64,000 nucleotides of DNA. It comes from Neocallimastix lanati (nom. inval.). Its lineage: Eukaryota > Neocallimastigomycota > Neocallimastigomycetes > Neocallimastigales > Neocallimastigaceae. Position 1 is the stretch's first letter; each line of letters starts with the position of its first letter. The stretch spans positions 494,501 through 558,500 of the forward strand of contig JACVTC010000074.1 of the NCBI GenBank assembly GCA_016946835.1, read 5' to 3'. The position numbers and the translations under genes were made by a program. Below, piece by piece: positions 57,500-64,000 of this stretch. Below the pieces are notes generated by a model. It worked only from the letters and a program-made list of their open reading frames with translations. It was not told the DNA's origin and searched no databases.

Positions 57500-57830
57500 G
57501 TAACTCAATGTATATAGAAAAAAAAAAAAAGAAATTATTAAGAAGAGAGTCATAATTATAAACATTTTTATATTATTATTTTTTTTTGATTAACTATATT
57601 CCAATTAATGTTTTCTTTATTTATTTTTTTATTTAATAATATGATATATAATATTTTTTTTGTAATAAGAAAAAAATTTAAAAATAGAAAAAAAAATAAT
57701 TTTTCATAATGACATTAAGAAATTTCTGTTGTTTTAATTTTTATTTAATTAAAAAATAAAAAAGAAAAAAAAAGAAAAAAGAAAAAATATAATTTTTTTA
57801 TTTTTTAATGAGTGAAGCTCAGATTAATTA
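57500..57830. repeat. Partial copy of the duplicated block
   Basis: It matches parts of 600-1080 (GAAGAGAGTCATAATTATA, GATTAACTATATTCC, GTAATAAGAAAAAAATTTAA, TTTCTGTTGTTTTAATTTTT). It is not followed by a protease within the window. It may be the remains of another unit of the array. Confidence 0.7.
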
Positions 57831-58084
57831 TTTTACATTATATATTTTATTTATTAATATTATTTAATTTAATAAAAAAGAATCATTTTTCTAAATAATA
57901 ATTTTTACATATATTTTATATTAACTTTATTTATAATCAAGCATAATATATAAATTATCTTCTATTTTTTAATATTCACCCTATATTAAGTCTTTATTAG
58001 ATTTTATTATTTATATTCATATTTACATTTTATATTCTATATATATAATTTTTTTTTAATTATCAAAAATTATGTAGTTAAATT

Positions 58085-58300
58085 TTTTAATGTTAATACG
58101 GAATACTGATTTTATTAAAGAATCAGCTAGAATATCAGTTGTTCGAACATATTCTAATTTAATATTCCATAATTTTTTCTTGAATAAATTTGTATTTTTC
58201 GTCAATATGTTTACAATTTCCTTTTTATATTTTCATTTTCATCTTCAGCAATTGCTATACAAGCTTTATTACCTACTTTTATTTTTATAAAAACATTTAT
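58085..58300 (-). pseudogene. Copia-type RNase H C-terminal fragment
   Basis: Read on the minus strand across two frameshifts, the sequence gives NKACIAIAED, then KHIDEKYKFIQEK, then KLEYVRTTDILADSLIKSV. These are the ends of a Ty1/copia RNase H (the ..HID.KYHF.R.. and T.DILADxLTK motifs). Nothing upstream of it is preserved. Confidence 0.72.
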
Positions 58301-58309
58301 ATTTATGAT

Positions 58310-58510
58310 TTCTTCAAATAAATATTATTTTAATATTATTTTAATTATTAATGACAATTCTTTTATAATTATTACTATACTGTTTATATTTATAATTTAT
58401 TTTATTATTTATTATTCATCAATTATTTATTATTTATTATTTATTATTTATCATTTATTTAAAAAATATAATTAGTTTTTTTTTAATTTATTTATTTATT
58501 TATTTATTTA
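58310..58510. repeat. AT-rich sequence with short heptamer array
   Basis: A small TTTATTA-type array and AT-rich DNA. No gene is seen. Confidence 0.6.
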
Positions 58511-58519
58511 TTTAATAAT

Positions 58520-58575
58520 TTTCAATTGGCGAAATGCAACCAGTCTAACTGCAACTTGGCGAAATAAATGGAATG
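58520..58575. mobile_element. MULE-end motif relic
   Basis: CAATTGGCGAAATGCAACC and CTGCAACTTGGCGAAAT are the same subterminal motifs as near MULE 1 (5930-5965) and MULE 2 (42935-42985). No partner end is found nearby, so this is probably a decayed terminus. Confidence 0.5.
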
Positions 58576-58589
58576 TTGTTAATAATAAA

Positions 58590-59703
58590 AATTTGGATAA
58601 AGATAATTCAGGTGGAAATGGTGACTTGGATAATGGAAACATGGATTTGAATAGTGGAAATATGGAATTCGGTAGTATAAGTAACAATAATAATAATAAT
58701 AATAATAATTATAAAATAGATGAATTGAAGAATTAATCGAAGATATGGATATTAAAGATGAAATTTTTTAAAAAAAAAAATTTAAAAATATCTTAAATTC
58801 TTCCTCAAATGTAATAGCGATTTCGAACGATGATTTGAAACCCTCCTTATTATTACCTCATCATATAGAATTATTACCTAATGGTAGCAAGCCTATTAAG
58901 CAAAAGGCCTATAGAATTTCCCAAATGCAATTTGGAAGCCCTAAAAGAAGAATTAAGAAAATTAATTGATAAGGGATTAATGGTTTCTTCTCACTCCCCA
59001 TGATCTTCTCATATAGTATTGGTACCTAAGAAAAACGGGAAGTGGAGACTATGTATTAATTATAGACTAGTAAATAAAATTACAAAAAAAAAAGATGACC
59101 TATGCTATTCCTATAATTCAGGAGATATTTGATGCTTTTAAGGATGCTTTTATATTTTCTACTATAGATCTTTTTAGAGGGTATTATCAGATACCCATAT
59201 ATGGAGAGTGATCAAGAAATCACAACCTTTACTACTAAGTTTGGAAATTACTACTTTAAGGTAATGCCCTTTGGATTGACCAAAGATCCTGCCACTTTTC
59301 AACGAGAAATGAATCGGATTTTCTTTGATTTTATTAATAAATGCGTAGTTCAAATATATTTGGATGATATTATAGTATATTCACCATCTATAGAACATCA
59401 CTTAATAGATTTGTCAAATGTATTTAAACTTCTGAGAAAATATAATAAGTTAAAGTTGAATATTGAAAAATGTCATTTCTGTTATCTTTGAAGTTGAAGC
59501 TTAAGGACATAAATATCTCCAATAAAGGTCTACTCCCACTAGAAAAGAAAACTGATGCTATCACCAAGTTAGATCATCCAATGAATATTACTGAATTGCG
59601 TTCTTTTCTTGGTATGGTTGGTTACTACAGAAATTTTATTGAAAATTACGCGTTGTTATCATTTCCTTTGTGTAAACTTCTAAAGAAAAAATTCTTTACT
59701 TGA
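58590..59703 (+). pseudogene. Ty3/gypsy reverse transcriptase fragment
   Basis: After an Asn/Gly-rich linker, the RT start (IELLPNGSKPIKQKAYRIS) is followed by LEALKEELRKLIDKGLMVSS, VLVPKKNGKWRLCINYRLVN, FSTIDLFRGYYQIPI, the open frame 59201-59491 with VMPFGLTKDPATFQREMN and the catalytic YLDDIIVYS, and then LRSFLGMVGYYRNFI at 59470-59703. There are stops or frameshifts near 58735, 58925, 59002, 59095, 59205, 59490 and at the end. RNase H and integrase do not follow; an LTR-like sequence begins about 20 bp after. Confidence 0.9.
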
Positions 59704-59723
59704 ATGGACTAATAACCATACTA

Positions 59724-60262
59724 TTGTTAGGATTTATTTATTAACTTTAATAAATTATTATTTATTTATTTAATATTATTAAGATTACAAATATTGATTC
59801 AAGTAAAATAATTATACTTGACTACACATTTAAATACTATCTAACAACTTTCTTAACACCTTCAATTACACACTAACTTACTTTACACTTTTCTTAATTA
59901 ATAGAAATGTTTTTGTTTTTATGTTATTTAGTTATAATTAACTATTTAATTAATTGTTCTTGTGATTAAAAAGAACTATTAAATGAATATTGTTATTATG
60001 TCCAATAGAAACAAAAATTTAATATATGAGTAAATTAAAAAATATAAATAATAAAGTAAAGTAATGATGAAAAACAACAATGTTTAAATTAATGTATAAA
60101 TTAATTTTAGTCTAGAACAAGCCACAAAGTTAGTATAAATACATGTAAATTTTTCTCTTTAAATCTTTGTAATATATAAAGGTAATTAACCTTTATATAT
60201 TTTCATATATATATAAGTAAATAAAATATATTTTAAATAAATAACTTTAATTGAAACAATAG
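59724..60262 (+). mobile_element. LTR related to family 1, before a copia Gag
   Basis: It starts TGTTAGGATTTATTTATTAA and runs parallel to the complement of LTR family 1 (CTAACAACTTTCTTA, TTAGTTATAATTAACTATTT, AATTGTTCTTGTGATTA, AACAAGCCACA). It ends about ACTTTAATTGAAACA, 66 bp before the Gag start. This placement suggests it is a 5' LTR and that family 1 solo LTRs come from copia-type elements. Confidence 0.7.
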
Positions 60263-60327
60263 GTTAAGAGTCTCAATCTGAGATTATAATTCATTAAAAA
60301 AACATTTTATTATTTTTCTACAAAACA

Positions 60328-61695
60328 ATGACTCATTACGATTTGGGTAGTAAGCTTAATGGAAGAAACTATAGTCAATGGTTTCTTCTTCTTACCAGCC
60401 ACTTACGTTCTGATAGATTTAGTGACTACATTACTATTGATGCAGTCAATAACACAAGAAATAATTTCCGCGCCACTGCAATCGAAGCAGCTCCATTGGT
60501 CCATAGGGATGACGAAGGGCCAAAGGGATGACGAAGGCTCTTGCTCGACAGCGAGATATCGTCCAAGAATTCCCGCCAAACAGTGGAAGAGGCAGAAGCT
60601 AAAAAGACCACTGTAAATTCAGTTATTATTTTTTCAATGTGACTGAAAAAGTACTTATGTATATTGATATTCCCCAAGAGAAAAAAATCTAGAAATTAGA
60701 ATATTTCTCTATTATTGGGATGAAAAGGAAAATCATAGCCTCTTTTATTAGTTAGAGTCTATAACCTCAAGGCTAAGAACGTTCAAAACGTAATGGATGT
60801 TCTAAATGAAAATTTTTTGAGATTTTTAATGTGTTATCCGACACAAATCTACGTATTGATAATCTGGAAAAATTAATTATGATGCAAGAAGCCCTTCCAA
60901 GGGATCTTGCTAAAGAATTCAGACCTAGGGCTAATATTGACTCTACTGTGTTTTATAATGAAATTAAAGGACACAGTTACCTTTTACAACTACAAGTTGA
61001 AAAGAGGCAATCAATACGCCCAAAAATAAACCGATTGTTAACGAAGTCAAGGTCGACCCAATGGACGACTTTGATCATATCAATGATTATAAAAAGAAGT
61101 TTCGTCCTATTTGCGATATAATAGGACATACCACCAAGATCAAGAGAAACTACTCCAAGAAGAAGAAGAAGAATTCCAATAAAAATCTTTAGCATTGTTG
61201 AAGAAACTCAAAAACCTATAGTATGAAGACATTAACAACAAGTTTAAGGATGGCATGTAGAGTCTCGGACCGGCCTTCGGTGGACAGTTATTTTTATGGA
61301 TCACGAACATAATTCTATATTCACACATAACCTTCTAGAAACTTCTGAGTTTAACATTGGAAACATTTCTCCAAGGTCAAAACTTATATGTTTTGTGTCA
61401 GAATTTTGACCACTTTACAAGTGATTCGGTTACACAAAACGATATTGATCATGTGAAAAAGACCAATTCATCCCTATGGACTCTTAACACTGGTACTTAT
61501 GAACACATGACAAGGGATAAGTCTTTTTTTTCTGATTTCATCCCAAATAAGGTGGTTCTACGTTATGTCAACAACACCACCTGTACCTTTGAGGGTTATG
61601 GAACTTTTCATGGTACCATAAACAATTTTCCTGTTACCTTAAATGGGGTTCTTTATTCCAAGGATGTAAATAAGAACTTTATTAGTGGTATATGA
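60328..61695 (+). pseudogene. Ty1/copia Gag-protease region, degraded
   Basis: The start gives MTHYDLGSKLNGRNYSQWFL and LLTSHLRSDRF, the typical copia Gag N-terminus. The Gag body continues over several frameshifts (VLSDTNLRIDNLEKL, LPRDLAKEFRPRA) to a poor knuckle near 61100-61170. The frame 61357-61695 is the copia protease / pre-integrase region: LWTLNTGTYEHMT in place of the usual W.hDSGA..HMT, then VLYSKDVNKNFISG. The catalytic Asp is replaced by Asn. Integrase and RT do not follow. Base composition is much less AT-rich than the surroundings. Confidence 0.87.
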
Positions 61696-61699
61696 TGAG

Positions 61700-63027
61700 G
61701 GCCTAAATCTGAAGGTGTCAAATCTTCGGATGAAGTAGCAATTATATCTATATAAGAATTTTAATAGTTTGACACTATCCACTTTACAATCTTCTTCTCT
61801 TAAAGAATTTAATGTAGGAGTTAATTCGTCATTATCACTTAATTCTTCAAGTCTAAAAGTATTTATCAATTTTTCATGTTTTTTTACATCTAAGAAAACC
61901 AATTATTATATCACCATCTTGTTCTTCAATAAAGAGGCGCAATAGTTTCAAAATTAGTTTTATCTTGGAATCGACAAAGAGTGGCACATAAGGGGTGAAT
62001 GAATAAAGAATTTGAAATTATAGTTTTCAGACCAATTAATAAATCAAAATGCATAATATCATGTTCCACTACACAAAAATTAGCTGTAAAAAAAAAATTA
62101 TTAATATATATAAAGTTAAACTAACAACTAATTGAATTTACCACAGTTTTATCACCATGTAGACTTTTGGTTAAATAACTACGTGCTTTAGGAACAAAAT
62201 TTAAAAGTTGTCCCATATTTATGTTACACTTGGTATTTGCAATGTCCTCAATTTTTTTGGTTACATAGTTTAATATTTAATTTTTGAACCATATTGATAT
62301 GTTTTTCTATTCTAGTATTACCCTGTGGACACCAACAAATGTTACCTTTTTGTTTTGCATAACTATCTTTACATTTTTATTTAAATTTATATCAGAAATC
62401 TCTTGAGGTTCATCTGACATTTCATTATATATAATTTGGGAGTTAGAATTTATCTTGTTTATTTACTTAATATTATCATTATTATTCTTAGCATTTGAAA
62501 TATTTATTGAAGACCCGTTTTTATTATTATTATTTTTAAACATTGAATTTTTATAAACCCTATTGGAAATTTTAATATAATTTTGATTATTATATTTATT
62601 AATATCTTTATTGTCGTTTAAAGTATTCATATTATTATTATCTATTTCCTTTAATATATCAGGAGAAGATGATCTACTATTTAATTTCTTGTTTGAAATT
62701 TCTTCTTGATCTTCTAAGGAGAGTCGTTTTCTTTTAATAGCGTCTACAACAAATGTTCGAACGTTTTTGATTAACGAGAGGTCACGAACTCTCATTTTAA
62801 AAGTTTTAAAGAATCCTTTTTACTTTGGCCAGTGATACTTTAAGGCCTTTACCTTGAACAGTCATGGTATAGTATCTATAAAGCTCTTCAACTTCGGATA
62901 TTTTGGGCATTTCCTTAAAGGCTTTCGTTTAAATATACCATGTTTCGATATCATAGTTTTCATCATTGATATGTATAATATTTTGGATCATGCTAGATAG
63001 CGTGTTCATCTTAATAAATTCTTCCAT
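61700..63027 (-). pseudogene. LTR-retrotransposon Gag / retropepsin remnant, opposite strand
   Basis: The start near 63027 reads MEEFIKMNTLSSMIQNIIHI and DENYDIETWYI before a stop, then KAFKEMPKISEVEELYRYY. A second frame (62463-62795) is MRVRDLSLIKNVRTF followed by a basic and Asn-rich linker. Around 62150-62280 the strand reads INMGQLLNFVPKARSYL, the helical segment that precedes many retropepsins. At 61905-62085 it reads VVEHDIMHFDLLIGLKTII, the second half of the protease fold. The DSG/DTG active-site piece was not seen. The superfamily is probably gypsy-like but not certain. Confidence 0.6.
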
Positions 63028-63650
63028 TTTAACGTATAAAATAATATTCTTAATCTAATAATACATTCAATAATACAAAAATCAGCAAATTTCAAGTTCA
63101 ACTAATTTAAGTAATTGTTTATAAAAGCCAATCATGATCCCAATGTTCTAAATATACCTAATCTTAACTCAAAATCTAATTTCACATTCTAACGCAGAAA
63201 AGTTTTTCTTTTTTGGTCTTAGTTGGAATACCCAATGATTGGAATTTTGTGAAACGAGATTGTATTGAGTACTTCAATATGATTTTTTAGTTCAATATTC
63301 TTATATATTTTCAAGAAATAGGTAATGGTATCAATGATGCTGGAAATTCATGTAAAGTGACGCTTCCCCAACTACAAATATTTTCGAAAAAAGAATGGAT
63401 TCAAATACCTCAGGTTGCAGAGGTTTATATTTTGGGTATCATGTTTCAATGTCAAGCAGTACTTTAAAAATAATTCCTATACTCATCTTATTTTTTTTTT
63501 TTAACAACATATAGTCTATGGAATCAATCTACGTGTTCTATAGGTAATGCCTTTATTCTTACTAAGAAACATTCATTACAAGTCTGATATGTATTCTCTG
63601 AATGGCTTCAGAATTCACACTAATCATCTATCTATTCTTCTTGGAGACTT
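63028..63650. other. Less AT-rich sequence, no gene assigned
   Basis: Composition is close to that of the retrotransposon fragments on both sides, so it is probably LTR or leader of the copia-type element that starts at 63655, but no terminal motif or second copy is visible. No open frame of note. Confidence 0.4.
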
Positions 63651-63654
63651 CTAA

Positions 63655-63960
63655 CATGAACACCACTGATTTACAAGATAAATTAACTGACAGTAACTTT
63701 TGTAACTTGTTTATTCTTCGGATTAATGGTTCCAATTATTTCATGGGCTAGAGGTAGATATTCATCAGATATTGATCATGCTATCATCAACTCAAGTAAT
63801 GCTGGATAAAATATCAAATCAAGTGCTTATTTTGTTGGTTAATCCTTATGTATCTTATCATATACCTCTCGTAGTTTATTACAAGAAAACTACCACAGAT
63901 GATTTCATTTTTGTTACCGAAAAAAAAAAAAATTTATTAAATGGTCAAGAAAAGTAAACT
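63655..63960 (+). pseudogene. Copia-type Gag N-terminus, damaged, at the window edge
   Basis: From ATG 63655 the frame reads MNTTDLQDKLTDSNFCNLF, then LRINGSNYFMG, a TAG, RGRYSSDIDHAIINSSNAG and another stop. The L..ENY..W....R..L pattern of copia Gag is recognisable, as in 60328. Stops at about 63748 and 63808 show it is inactive. It continues toward the end of the window. Confidence 0.6.
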
Positions 63961-64000
63961 AGTAATTATAACCTTGAAAAGAAGTTTCCGACTGAGCTAC

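Noticed and set aside
58090-58290. Plus-strand 66-codon hydrophobic frame
   Set aside because: The opposite strand reads as a copia RNase H end, which explains the sequence better.
60328-60616. Two overlapping plus-strand frames as separate genes
   Set aside because: They are pieces of one frameshifted copia Gag.
1-64000. Centromere
   Set aside because: Extreme AT content and nested retroelements are suggestive, but this composition is usual for intergenic DNA in gut fungi and genes are present throughout; nothing in sequence alone supports it.

Overview
The window is extremely AT-rich nuclear DNA, almost certainly from an anaerobic gut fungus (Neocallimastigomycota). The diagnostic evidence is a set of fungal-type dockerin modules (Cys-Trp start, a GYPCC core, a WGVE(N/D)G segment and a WCGI end). 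They sit at the C-termini of secreted subtilisin-like proteases and are joined through tiny introns with GTAAGT/GTAAAT donors. Nearly everything else is simple repeats and decayed transposons. No tRNA or rRNA gene was recognised.

Backbone: a same-orientation (minus) array of diverged copies of one protease gene. Copy A (about 3.9-5.5 kb) is a broken 3' part. Copy B1 (13.8-16.4 kb) is intact. Copy B2 (23.5-25.5 kb) is intact at the 3' end but has lost its prodomain and catalytic Asp/His. Copy C (37.7-40.8 kb) is a full-length pseudogene with a stop and frameshifts. Copy D (49.2-51.8 kb) is open. A short relic of another copy lies near 52.8 kb. Intact copies encode signal peptide, prodomain, S8 catalytic domain, hevein-like chitin-binding module, a Cys-rich region, and one (B1, D) or two (A, B2, C) dockerins. 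Each dockerin is split across a 16- or 19-nt microexon. Each gene is followed by the same 3' AT block, and B1, C and D share a TATA box 208-219 bp upstream of the ATG. The whole multi-kb unit has therefore been duplicated repeatedly.

Between the genes lie retroelement and transposon remains. These are Ty3/gypsy fragments (2.3, 11.3, 32.4, 33.9, 58.8 kb), copia-type fragments (58.1, 60.3, 63.7 kb), unassigned LTR-element Gag/protease fragments (21, 62-63 kb), solo LTRs of at least four families with 4-5 bp target duplications, two FLYWCH/MULE transposase pseudogenes and small non-autonomous MULE-like elements. A three-level nest is readable: a solo LTR (45.4-46.0 kb) inside a 5,064-bp MULE with a perfect 9-bp target duplication (42.6-47.7 kb), inside another solo LTR (42.5-48.1 kb).

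The least explained element is a roughly 180-bp, comparatively GC-rich, hairpin-forming sequence present twice (30.1 kb minus, 53.6 kb plus). The second copy is flanked by a 16-bp perfect target duplication, and its stems show compensatory differences from the first copy. It looks like an undescribed SINE or structured RNA.

Functionally, the proteases are predicted to be exported and docked onto the fungal cellulosome, where they could process or degrade proteins at chitin- or plant-wall surfaces. That role is inference from domain content.
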